Part shown: positions 55,310 through 63,227 of the stretch, piece by piece
Numbering within the stretch: position 1 is the first letter of the stretch
How the letters are laid out: every line of letters starts with the position of its first letter
Translations under genes and position numbers: made by a program
The notes under the pieces: generated by a model
Seen by the model: only the letters and a program-made list of their open reading frames with translations
Databases searched by the model: none
Told to the model about the DNA's origin: nothing
Source: Azospirillum brasilense
GTDB taxonomy: Bacteria; Pseudomonadota; Alphaproteobacteria; Azospirillales; Azospirillaceae
Assembly (NCBI RefSeq): GCF_007827795.1
Contig: NZ_VITI01000001.1
Span: 496,001 to 560,000 of the forward strand
Length of the DNA: 64,000 bases
Reading direction: 5' to 3'

Positions 55310-56884
55310 TCAAACCTGGCTTGCCGGGTCCGGACGCGGCGCCGGCCCGCCGACCCGTTCCGCCGGAAAATGGAGGGAGGCCCGCAGGCCGGCCCCCGCC
55401 GCGCCTTCCAGCAGCAGCCGGCCGCCGTGCGCCTCCATCAGGCTCTTCACGATGCTGAGCCCCAGCCCCGACCCCTGGAAACGGCGGGTCGCGCCGTCCT
55501 CCGCCTGATAGAACGGTTGGGCGGCCTTTTCAATCTGCTCCGGCGTCATGCCGATGCCCTGGTCCTGCACGGCGATGACGAAGCCCCCCTGCGGGTCCAG
55601 CCACGCCTGGACCTCGATCGCCGACGGGGCGGTGCTGAACTTCACGGCGTTGGACAGCAGGTTCAGCAGCATCTGCCGCACCGCCCGCTCGTCGGCCTGA
55701 AGCACCGGCCAGACCGCCCCCGCCGCCGTCCGGATCGTGCGGCCCCGCCCGGCCTGGGTGCCCAGCACCGTGGCGATGGCGGTGCCCACCACCTTGCGCG
55801 GGTCCACCGAATCGAAGGTCAGGTTGGCATGGCCCGCCTCCATCTGGGCGACGGTCAGGATGTCGATGACCAAGCCCAGCATGTGCCGGGCGCTGGTCAG
55901 GATGTAGCCCGCATACTGGGCGTGCTCCCGGCGGGACGTTTCCCTGGCGCTTTCCTTCGTGCTTCCGGGCGGGGCGCCGCCGCTGGAACGACCGCCGCCA
56001 TGGATCTCGCCGTCGTCGCGGATCAGCTCCGAAAAGCCGATGATGGCGTTCAGCGGGGTGCGCAGCTCGTGGCTCATGGTCGCCAGGAAGCGGGTCTTGG
56101 CCTGGCTGGCCTCCTCCGCCTGGGCGATGGCCGTTTGCAGGGCGTCAGCCATCGCCTCCATCCGGTCGTGCGCCCGCCGGATCGCCCGGTTCTGGATCAG
56201 CAGCACCGTGATGAACAGAACGCCGCTGACCGCCAGCCCAACGGCCAGCGTGGAGAACAACCCATGCAGATAGAGCAGATGGTCGTGCCCCTCGTCCACC
56301 AGTTCCCCGCCGAACTGCGAGGCGACGGAGGCGAAGGCGTTCAGTTCGCGGTCGACGGGCTCCAGCACCGCCAGGGCGGCCAGAGCCTTGTCCGCCGCCG
56401 GCAGCGGTCCGACCAGGATCGTGCCGACGGTGTTCAGCGCCTCCTCCAGCCGGGCCACCGTGCGGCGATGCTGCGGGTAGCGGTCCATGAAGAGGGAGGC
56501 CTGCCCCTGCCCCAGCACGGCGATGCGGTTGCGCACGATGTCCAGGCGGAGCTGCACCTCCTCCGCATCGACCTTGGCGCCCGGAAGGGCGCTGGCCAGG
56601 ATGCGCTGCTCCAGCCGCGTCACCTCGCCCACCGTCTGGCCGGCCGCCCAGGCGAAGTTGTAGGGGGCGGCGCCGCGCAGCGCCTCGCCGTAATTCACCA
56701 CCAGCAGCGAGAGATAGGCGGCGGCCAGGCCGAATGCGCCGGTCAGGATCGCCAGCCAGAACCCAATCCGGCGCGTGCGGTCCTCCGACGCCCAGCCCAG
56801 CAGGCGGGACAGCCGCGATCTCCCTTTCGGCGCGGTCTCGGTCGGCGCGGTCTCGGTCGGCGGAGTCACGGAGAGTGCCTTCAC
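55310..56884 (-). CDS. sensor histidine kinase paired with a PruR-like periplasmic protein
   Basis: A 524-residue membrane kinase starting at GTG and overlapping the upstream stop by 4 bases (GTGA). Membrane segments lie at ~41-63 and ~207-230, with a ~140-residue helical periplasmic domain between. The kinase core has His272 in RFLATMSHELRTPLNAIIGF and HATPase motifs NLLSNAVKFS, DQGIGMTP and GSGLGLSIV. A low-complexity insert (GGGRSSGGAPPGSTKESARE) sits between phosphorylation and ATPase domains. There is no PAS, HAMP or receiver. The overlap with the upstream gene suggests it reads the state of that periplasmic protein. No response regulator gene is adjacent. Confidence 0.9.
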   Translation of the reverse strand: MKALSVTPPTETAPTETAPKGRSRLSRLLGWASEDRTRRIGFWLAILTGAFGLAAAYLSLLVVNYGEALRGAAPYNFAWAAGQTVGEVTRLEQRILASALPGAKVDAEEVQLRLDIVRNRIAVLGQGQASLFMDRYPQHRRTVARLEEALNTVGTILVGPLPAADKALAALAVLEPVDRELNAFASVASQFGGELVDEGHDHLLYLHGLFSTLAVGLAVSGVLFITVLLIQNRAIRRAHDRMEAMADALQTAIAQAEEASQAKTRFLATMSHELRTPLNAIIGFSELIRDDGEIHGGGRSSGGAPPGSTKESARETSRREHAQYAGYILTSARHMLGLVIDILTVAQMEAGHANLTFDSVDPRKVVGTAIATVLGTQAGRGRTIRTAAGAVWPVLQADERAVRQMLLNLLSNAVKFSTAPSAIEVQAWLDPQGGFVIAVQDQGIGMTPEQIEKAAQPFYQAEDGATRRFQGSGLGLSIVKSLMEAHGGRLLLEGAAGAGLRASLHFPAERVGGPAPRPDPASQV

Positions 56885-57390
56885 TTCACGGTCAGACGGG
56901 CGACCTGCCAGACCGAGCGTCCGAAATACTTCTGCCGGTTGGCGTCCGGATCATGGTCGAAATCATAGACGATGAACAGCGGCCCCTTGTCGCTGACCGG
57001 CATGTAGGTCCCGTCGCGCTTCAGCGCCAGGATCACCTTGCGGTTGCGGACGTCGTCCATGGGGATCTCGCCGGTGTAGTCGTTCAGCGCCGTCGCGGTC
57101 AGCGTCTCGCCGCGCGCCTCCACACGCTCCATAAGGCGGGCGAGAGGCACGCCTTCGAAGGTCACCGGTTCCTTGTACCAGGGGGTGGCGGTGGTGAAGG
57201 ACACCATGCCGAGCGCTTCCAGCATGGGACGGTCGAAGACCGCCGCACCGTCGCGGTTGGTCGCCCCGATCTGTCCCGAAACGATCAGGATCGGCTTCTC
57301 CGTCGGTTCCGGCAACGTCCCGGCACTGGCCGTACCGGCAAGTACAAACAACGCCAAAGCGATAAGACGGCAAGCAACTCTATCCACCAT
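56881..57390 (-). CDS. periplasmic PruR-like protein, cysteine-free molybdopterin-binding fold
   Basis: A 169-residue exported protein (signal residues ~1-23, ALFVLAGTASAG). The mature part matches the oxidoreductase molybdopterin-binding (SUOX-like) fold as found in small periplasmic proteins: MVSFTTATPWYKEPVTFEGV, LTATALNDYTGEIPMDDVRN and PVSDKGPLFIVYDFD. The mature protein has no cysteine, so the Mo-liganding Cys of true sulfite-oxidase enzymes is absent. This is the pattern of PruR, which binds reduced pterins in Agrobacterium rather than catalysing. Translationally coupled to the downstream kinase. Ligand binding is an inference. Confidence 0.8.
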   Translation of the reverse strand: MVDRVACRLIALALFVLAGTASAGTLPEPTEKPILIVSGQIGATNRDGAAVFDRPMLEALGMVSFTTATPWYKEPVTFEGVPLARLMERVEARGETLTATALNDYTGEIPMDDVRNRKVILALKRDGTYMPVSDKGPLFIVYDFDHDPDANRQKYFGRSVWQVARLTVK

Positions 57391-57595
57391 ATCGGTTAAC
57401 CGTCCGCTATTCGGTCATGCAACCTTTATCATGATTGCATTCTACGAACGATCCAACGAAAATTCTGTAAAAATCAGCCCTCGAATTTTTACATACGGAA
57501 AGATGCATCGAAATTCACTCATATTTAACTCGTGAAACGACCACGCGGCAACAGTCCGACATCATCGTTTCCGCCCGGATTTTCACATCTTTCCC
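57391..57595. promoter_or_regulatory. divergent AT-rich promoter region of the pterin cluster
   Basis: A 205-bp gap that is clearly AT-richer than its surroundings. It contains a perfect inverted repeat, GTAAAAAT (57467-57474), 10-base spacer, ATTTTTAC (57485-57492), which could be an operator shared by the left operon and the HPPK-like gene. Confidence 0.55.
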
Positions 57596-58255
57596 ATGCA
57601 CATCCCTCCCGACGGAACGCTTATGGACGCCTTGATTCCGGTCCCTTCCGCCCCGCCGCCGGGCGGCTACATCCTGGGAATCGGCACGAACGTGGAAACC
57701 GATCTGAACGCGGCGCGGATCGCCATCCGTCTGGCCGACCTGTTCGGCTCCGTCCTGCTCAGCCGCTTCTACCGCACGGCCCCGGTCGGCATGGCGAGCG
57801 CCCATTCCTTCGTCAACTACTGCGCCTACGTGCCGAGCGCGCTGGAGCCGGCTTGCTGCAAGGGGCTGTGCGTGGGAATCGAGCTGGCGCTGGGCCGCGA
57901 CCGCGCGCACCCCTGCTGCAAGACGCGCGACCGCCCCGCCGACATCGACCTGATCGGCCGGGTCGGCCGCCCGATCGCGGCGGACGGCTTGGCGGCCCTG
58001 CGCCCGGACGCCTATCTGGCCGCCCCCTTCGCGGAAATCGCCGCGCTGCTGACCGGGAGGCCCGTCCCACCGCCGCGGGGCGAGTTGTGCACCGCCGCCC
58101 TGCCGGGTTGCCGCGGCGGCTCACCCCGGTTAGGCGAGACGCCGGCCACCGTCCACCGCGATGACGGCGCCGGTCTGATAGTGGTTCTGCAGGATGGACT
58201 CCACCGCCATGCCGATGGCTTCCACCCCGCCCTCCTCGCCGAGCAGCGTCTCTGA
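57596..58255 (+). CDS. HPPK-like (FolK family) protein
   Basis: A 219-residue divergent 6-hydroxymethyl-7,8-dihydropterin pyrophosphokinase. It keeps LGIGTNVETDLNAARIA near the start, SRFYRTAPVGMASAHSFVNY, GIELALGRDRAHP and RDRPADIDLIG, the last holding the two metal-binding Asp of the family. Residues ~179-219 overlap, tail to tail, the end of the FolM-like gene by 126 bases. The start is uncertain between 57596 and 57623. It may serve folate synthesis or a dedicated pterin pathway. Confidence 0.78.
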   Translation: MHIPPDGTLMDALIPVPSAPPPGGYILGIGTNVETDLNAARIAIRLADLFGSVLLSRFYRTAPVGMASAHSFVNYCAYVPSALEPACCKGLCVGIELALGRDRAHPCCKTRDRPADIDLIGRVGRPIAADGLAALRPDAYLAAPFAEIAALLTGRPVPPPRGELCTAALPGCRGGSPRLGETPATVHRDDGAGLIVVLQDGLHRHADGFHPALLAEQRL

Positions 58256-58858
58256 CAGCACCCGCGCCCGCGCCTCGGGGCCGTGCCACTCCTTGAACAG
58301 GATCGGCCCCGGCTGGACGACGTTGACCTTCACCTTGGGCGCCAGCCGCTTGGCGAAGGACAGCGCGAGGTTCTGAAGCCCGGCCTTGCTGGCGCAATAG
58401 GCGTCGAAGGCCGGGTTGGGGTTGTCGGCGTAGATGTCGGTGATGTGGACGATGTCGGCCCGCCGCGCCGAACAGGCGCCCAGCAGCGGCGCCAGTTCGC
58501 GGTTCAGCGCGAAGGGCGCGCGGACATGCACGGCGTGGAAGACGTCCAGCTGCCGCAGCGCGTCCTCGGTGCCCGCCGCCGTCGCCGCGAAGGCCGAGGC
58601 GTTGTGGATCACCGCCCGCAGGCTTCCCGCCACGGCCCGCACCGCCCCGGCCAGCCGCAGGCCGCCGTCCGGATCGGCCAGATCGCCGTGCAGGCAGACC
58701 GCCCCGGCGGCGCGCAGCCGCTCCACGTCGTCGGTGGGCGTGCGGTAATGGGCGAGGACGGGGTGTCCCAGCGCCATCATCCGCTCGGCCAGATGCAGAC
58801 CGACGCGGCGGCCGGCGCCGGTGATGAGAACGGCGTCGTGCAACAGGGGTGCGGTCAT
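58130..58858 (-). CDS. folM: FolM/PruA-type dihydromonapterin (pteridine) reductase
   Basis: A 242-residue short-chain dehydrogenase. The NADPH motif is VLITGAGRRVGLHLAERMM, i.e. TGxxxRxG as in FolM and PTR1 in place of the usual TGxxxGxG. The catalytic Tyr-Lys are in FDAYCASKAGLQNLA, preceded by HITDIYADNPNPAF, and the family's C-terminal NHYQTGAVIAVDGGRRLA. It should reduce dihydromonapterin or another dihydropterin to the tetrahydro form. It lies on the minus strand, upstream of the PruR-like gene. Confidence 0.88.
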   Translation of the reverse strand: MTAPLLHDAVLITGAGRRVGLHLAERMMALGHPVLAHYRTPTDDVERLRAAGAVCLHGDLADPDGGLRLAGAVRAVAGSLRAVIHNASAFAATAAGTEDALRQLDVFHAVHVRAPFALNRELAPLLGACSARRADIVHITDIYADNPNPAFDAYCASKAGLQNLALSFAKRLAPKVKVNVVQPGPILFKEWHGPEARARVLSETLLGEEGGVEAIGMAVESILQNHYQTGAVIAVDGGRRLA

Positions 58859-58905
58859 GGGAAGACCCTTCGGCAGACTGCGGAACCGGTCGCGGAAGGA
58901 GGAAG

Positions 58906-58982
58906 TGGTGACCCCGGCTGGACTCGAACCAGCTGCCTACGGTTTAGGAAACCGTCGCTCTATCCAGATGAGCTACGGGGCC
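58906..58982 (-). tRNA. tRNA-Arg (anticodon CCT)
   Basis: A 77-nt tRNA with encoded CCA. The acceptor GGCCCCG pairs with CGGGGTC, the D-arm is TAGCTCATCTGGATAGAGCG, the anticodon loop TTCCTAA and the T-arm CTGGTTCGAGTCCAG. Anticodon CCT reads AGG arginine codons, rare in such a genome. It follows the FolM gene start by 47 bases. Confidence 0.95.
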
Positions 58983-59143
58983 ACGGCGCAGAACATAGCG
59001 GCTCCGCCGCGACTTGCCAACCATCCGTCTCCGGCGGCCCATCAGGCCGGCATACCGAAAAGGTTACCGACGGCCGCCGCGCGGCGCGCGGCTCGGCCGG
59101 CGAATCCGCTGGGCATGGCCACGCCGCTGCGTATACTGCGCCC

Positions 59144-60877
59144 ATGGCACGCATGCTTTACCTGCGCGACATCGAGGTCGATGTGCACGTCCGCTGCCGC
59201 GCCTGCGGCCACGAGGGCGTGTTGCCGCGCGCGGACATGAACCGGCGGTTCGGCCCCAACTATCCCGTCCTGTCCATCGCCCCCTATTACCGCTGCTCGC
59301 GCTGCAGTTCCCGCGACACCGAAAGCCGCCCGGCGCCCCCGCCCTTCGCGACGTCCGTGGAGGAGGAATCCCCGTCCTTCGCCGGGCCGCTGGCCGCCCT
59401 GCAAGGGCTGCTCGACGCGATGCGGACCCGCAGCGACCCGATGGACGAGGCGGAGGACGCGGCCCCGGCCATGCGGGCGGCCATGCCGCCCCCCATTCCC
59501 ACGCAGGCCGCCGCTCGGCTTGCCCCCGACACGCTGGATCTGGAGTTGGAACGGCTGATCGCGGACGGCGCCGCCGCTCCCGAGTCGGGCCGGCGACCGC
59601 TGTGGGAGCCGGTGTCGCTTGCCGACCTTGCCGGCCACGACGATGACGCCGCGGACACCGCCGAGCGCGACGACCCAACGGATTTCGACGACGACGAGGA
59701 TTGGAGCCCGCGCCGCTGGACTCTTCTGGACCCGGACGCCGATCAGGATGACGGTGAGGACGACGAAGCGGATCGGGTCGAGGCCACCGCCCCACCGCCG
59801 GCACCGCCCATCCGGTCGAGCCACCCGGCGGTTGCAGACGATCCGGACGACGCTTCCCGTTCCTTCGACCGCACCATCGCGGCGCTGCGCAGCATCCTGG
59901 ACGGCCGCGGCGACGGCGCCCGCGCGGAGGAGGCTGCGTCGCCGCCGCCCCTCCCTCAGCCCCTCCCGCCGCCGGCTTTCTCGATCAAGGACGCCATCGG
60001 CGCCCCGCAGGACGGCAATCCGGATGAAGACGTCCCCGCTGCCGACCCCGATGACGACTCCAGCGACGACTCCAGCGACGACCCCGAGCCCTCCAACGAC
60101 GACATCCTGGGCTTCGCCATCCGCGACCCGGACAAGGCCCCGCCCCCGTGGGAGCGCCCGCCCGCCCCCGCCCCCGCCGGCAGCGAACCGCTGGACCGCA
60201 CCATCGCCGCCCTGCGCAGCATGGTCCAGAAGGCCGCCGCCGACCGCGACGAGGAGGACGGCGACCGTGATGGCGGCGTGGTGACTCCGCTGTTCGGCCG
60301 GCCGCGCAAACCGCTCTTCGACAGCGACGATGGTCCGGAGGAGGTCGAAGCGGAGGAACGGAAAACCGCTGCTGACACCGCCACCGACGACGATGACGAC
60401 GACGACTTCTGGAACCGCGAAGACGCGGACGATGACGCGGACCGCAACGCAGATGGGGAGGACGAGCCGGAAGAGGACGGCGCCCCCGTGCTGCGCAAGT
60501 CCGCCCAGGAACAGGAGATGGAGGAGGCGCTGCGCGCCCTGCGCGCGCTCGTCGAGGCGGAAAGCGACCTGGACGACCCGCCCCATCCTGCTTGGAAAAG
60601 CGAAGCGCCCACCCGCCCCGACGCGGACGGCTTGCCCGGCTTCAAGCCGCTGCCGCGCCGCGCCGCGGAGCCGGAAGCGGACGATGCCGACGAGCCTCTG
60701 GACCTCGTTGAGCCGGTCCCGGTGAACAAGCCGGAAAAGCCCAAGCCCGACGCCGTCAGGCAAGCGGAAGGCAGCGAGTCCGGAAGGAAAACCGCCAAGG
60801 ACGATTCGAGCGCGCTCGGCAAAACCCTCGCCGCGCTGCGCAACATGCTGGAACTGGACGGCAAGCAGGGGCGCTGA
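59144..60877 (+). CDS. acidic, disordered protein with N-terminal zinc ribbon and helical repeats
   Basis: A 577-residue protein. The N-terminal ~60 residues form a CxxC...CxxC zinc ribbon (Cys18, 21, 51, 54: VRCRACGHEG; YRCSRCSSRD). The rest is largely Asp/Glu/Pro-rich and probably disordered, broken by five short amphipathic helices of similar sequence: FAGPLAALQGLLDAM, FDRTIAALRSIL, LDRTIAALRSMV, MEEALRALRALVEA and LGKTLAALRNMLEL. No membrane segment is seen. The pattern suggests a scaffold that binds the same partner several times. I know no family; the gene sits between tRNA-Arg and folC, convergent with folC. Confidence 0.8.
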   Translation: MARMLYLRDIEVDVHVRCRACGHEGVLPRADMNRRFGPNYPVLSIAPYYRCSRCSSRDTESRPAPPPFATSVEEESPSFAGPLAALQGLLDAMRTRSDPMDEAEDAAPAMRAAMPPPIPTQAAARLAPDTLDLELERLIADGAAAPESGRRPLWEPVSLADLAGHDDDAADTAERDDPTDFDDDEDWSPRRWTLLDPDADQDDGEDDEADRVEATAPPPAPPIRSSHPAVADDPDDASRSFDRTIAALRSILDGRGDGARAEEAASPPPLPQPLPPPAFSIKDAIGAPQDGNPDEDVPAADPDDDSSDDSSDDPEPSNDDILGFAIRDPDKAPPPWERPPAPAPAGSEPLDRTIAALRSMVQKAAADRDEEDGDRDGGVVTPLFGRPRKPLFDSDDGPEEVEAEERKTAADTATDDDDDDDFWNREDADDDADRNADGEDEPEEDGAPVLRKSAQEQEMEEALRALRALVEAESDLDDPPHPAWKSEAPTRPDADGLPGFKPLPRRAAEPEADDADEPLDLVEPVPVNKPEKPKPDAVRQAEGSESGRKTAKDDSSALGKTLAALRNMLELDGKQGR

Positions 60878-60902
60878 AGCCCCGCTTGTCCATCCTTCAA
60901 AT

Positions 60903-62189
60903 TCAGCCGTTTTCCGCCAGGACCGTGCCCGCCAGATAGAGCGAACCGCAGATCAGCACGCGGGCCGGTCCAGCGACCCGTCCCCTCAGACTTTGCAGCG
61001 CACTTGCCACATCCGCCGCCGCCGCGCTCTCGGCGATGCCGCAGGCGCGGGTGGCCGCGGCGGTGTCCTCGGCCGTCAGCGACGCCTCCTCGCCGGGGAT
61101 GGCGACGGTGCGGGCGGCGGTGACGAAAGGCGCCAGCGGTCCCAGGAACTCACGTGGCTCCTTGCTCGCCAGCATGCCGTAGACCAGAAGCAGGGGCCGC
61201 TCCGGCTCCTCCTCCACCCAGCGCCCAGCCTGGACGGCCAGCACCTCACCCGCCGAATCGTTGTGGCCGCCGTCCAGCCACAGGTCCCAACCCGCGGGAA
61301 GCGCGTCGACCAGAGGACCGCGGGTCAGCCGCTGCAGGCGGGCGGGCCACTCCACGGCGGCGAGGCCGCGGCGCACCGCCGCGTCGTCCACCACGACCGG
61401 CAAATGGTCCAGGCAGGCCAGCGCCACCCCGGCGTTGACGATCTGGTGCGCCCCGGACAGCCCCGGCAGCGGCAGCTCGATGCGGCGGCGGGCGCTTTCG
61501 AAGCGGAAGCCGCCATCGGTCGGGGTGACCGACCAGCCGTGAACCGGCGCGCCGATCACCTCGGCCCGCGCTGCCAGGGTGCGGGCAGCCTCCTCCGCGG
61601 GCTGCGGGAAGATCACGGCGGGGACGCCCGGCTTGAAGATGCCGGCCTTCTCGCCCGCGATGGCCTCCAGCGTGTCGCCGAGGAACTGGCGATGGTCGTA
61701 GGAGATGCGCGTGATCGCGGTGACCGCCGGGCGGTCCACCACGTTGGTGGCGTCCAGCCGCCCGCCCAGCCCGGTTTCCAGCAGGACCACGTCCGCCGGC
61801 TCCCGCGCGAAGGCGAGCAGAGCGGCGACCGTCGTCACCTCGAAGAAGGTGATCGGCCCACCGCCGTTGGCGACCTCGCATTCCTCCAGCAGGGCGGCCA
61901 GCCGGTCGTCGTCGATCAGCGTGCCGGCCAGCCGGATGCGCTCGTGGAAGCGCACGAGGTGCGGCGAGGTGTAGACATGCACCCGCAGCCCCGCAGCCTC
62001 CAGCATCGCCCGCAGGAAGGCGAGCGTCGAGCCCTTGCCGTTGGTGCCCGCCACATGGACCACCGGCGGCAGGCGCCGCTCCGGATGGCCCAGCGTGGCG
62101 AGCAGCCGGTGCACGCGGTCCAGCGACAGATCGATGACCTTGGGGTGCAGCCCCTTCAGCCGGTCGAGAACCGGATCGGCGAGCGACAT
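60903..62189 (-). CDS. folC: bifunctional folylpolyglutamate synthase/dihydrofolate synthase
   Basis: A 428-residue Mur-ligase-type enzyme that adds glutamate to dihydropteroate and to tetrahydrofolates. The P-loop VAGTNGKGSTLAFLRAMLEA, the Mg site FFEVTTVAALLAF, LETGLGGRLDATNVVDRPAV and LWLDGGHNDSAGEV are visible. It is downstream of accD and trpA on the minus strand, with 7 bases to accD, a conserved arrangement in alphaproteobacteria. Confidence 0.97.
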   Translation of the reverse strand: MSLADPVLDRLKGLHPKVIDLSLDRVHRLLATLGHPERRLPPVVHVAGTNGKGSTLAFLRAMLEAAGLRVHVYTSPHLVRFHERIRLAGTLIDDDRLAALLEECEVANGGGPITFFEVTTVAALLAFAREPADVVLLETGLGGRLDATNVVDRPAVTAITRISYDHRQFLGDTLEAIAGEKAGIFKPGVPAVIFPQPAEEAARTLAARAEVIGAPVHGWSVTPTDGGFRFESARRRIELPLPGLSGAHQIVNAGVALACLDHLPVVVDDAAVRRGLAAVEWPARLQRLTRGPLVDALPAGWDLWLDGGHNDSAGEVLAVQAGRWVEEEPERPLLLVYGMLASKEPREFLGPLAPFVTAARTVAIPGEEASLTAEDTAAATRACGIAESAAAADVASALQSLRGRVAGPARVLICGSLYLAGTVLAENG

Positions 62190-62196
62190 CGCGGGA

Positions 62197-63192
62197 TCAG
62201 GCCGGCTGCTCGGAGCCGGTCCTCTCGGCGCCCGCCCTTTCGGCGCCAGCTTGCGACGGCGTCTCGTCGGCGGCCTCCGCCTGGCTGCGCGGCTCCTCCG
62301 CCTGGACAGCCGCGACCGGCAGCGCTTCCGACGCGACGGCCAGGACTGGCTGCATCAGCAGGGTCAGGACGCGCGACAGGGTCGGGCGCAGGTCGCGGCG
62401 ATGGACGACCATGTCCACCATGCCGTGCTCCTGGAGATACTCGGAGCGCTGGAAGCCCTCCGGCAGGGTCTCGCGGATCGTGCTCTCGATCACGCGGGCG
62501 CCGGCGAAGCCGATCTGCGCGCCCTTCTCGGCGATGTGGATGTCGCCGATCATCGCGAAGGAAGCGGTGACGCCGCCGGTCGTCGGGTCGGTCAGCACCA
62601 CGATGTAGGGCAGGCCCGCTTCCTTGACCATCTCCACCGCGATGGTGGTGCGCGGCATCTGCATCAGCGACAGGATGCCTTCCTGCATGCGCGCGCCGCC
62701 CGAGGCCGGAACGACGATCAGCGCCGCCTTCTGGGCGATGGCGGTGCGGGCGGCGGCCAGGATGCCCTCGCCCACCGCGATGCCCATCGAGCCGCCCATG
62801 AAGCCGAAGTCGAAGGCCGCGACGACCGCCGGCTGCCCGCCGATCAGGCCGGAGCCGACGACGATGGCGTCATGCCGGCCCGTCTTGGTCTGGGCTTCCT
62901 TCAGGCGGTCGGTGTAGCGCTTCTGGTCGCGGAACTTCAGCGGATCGACCACCGACTTGGGCAGCTCGACCGACTGGTAATCGCCCTCGTCGAACATCGA
63001 GGCCAGCCGCTTGATCGGGTCCAGCCGCATGTGGAAGCCGCAGTGCTGGCAGACGTTGAGGTTCTCCTCCAGATCGCGGTGGAAGAGCATCGCCTCGCAG
63101 CTCGGGCACTTGTGCCAGAGGTTGTCGGGAACCTCCTTGCGGGCATAGAGGGCGCGGATCTTGGGACGGACGTAGTTGGTAAGCCAGTTCAT
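62197..63192 (-). CDS. accD: acetyl-CoA carboxylase carboxyltransferase subunit beta
   Basis: A 331-residue AccD. The N-terminal zinc ribbon is [20 protein letters not shown] with the following QHCG; the crotonase-type carboxyltransferase body has [16 protein letters not shown] and [20 protein letters not shown]. The C-terminal ~35 residues are an Ala/Glu/Gln-rich extension, common in alphaproteobacterial AccD. With AccA it transfers the carboxyl group to acetyl-CoA in fatty-acid synthesis. Between trpA and folC. Confidence 0.97.
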   Translation of the reverse strand: MNWLTNYVRPKIRALYARKEVPDNLWHKCPSCEAMLFHRDLEENLNVCQHCGFHMRLDPIKRLASMFDEGDYQSVELPKSVVDPLKFRDQKRYTDRLKEAQTKTGRHDAIVVGSGLIGGQPAVVAAFDFGFMGGSMGIAVGEGILAAARTAIAQKAALIVVPASGGARMQEGILSLMQMPRTTIAVEMVKEAGLPYIVVLTDPTTGGVTASFAMIGDIHIAEKGAQIGFAGARVIESTIRETLPEGFQRSEYLQEHGMVDMVVHRRDLRPTLSRVLTLLMQPVLAVASEALPVAAVQAEEPRSQAEAADETPSQAGAERAGAERTGSEQPA

Positions 63193-63227
63193 CGAATTCT
63201 TCCTGATATCCCGCTCAGCCGACGCAC

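Noticed and set aside
57596..58397. Further frames overlapping the HPPK-like and FolM-like genes
   Set aside because: Their products are Arg/Pro-rich and lack pterin-enzyme motifs, unlike the two frames kept.
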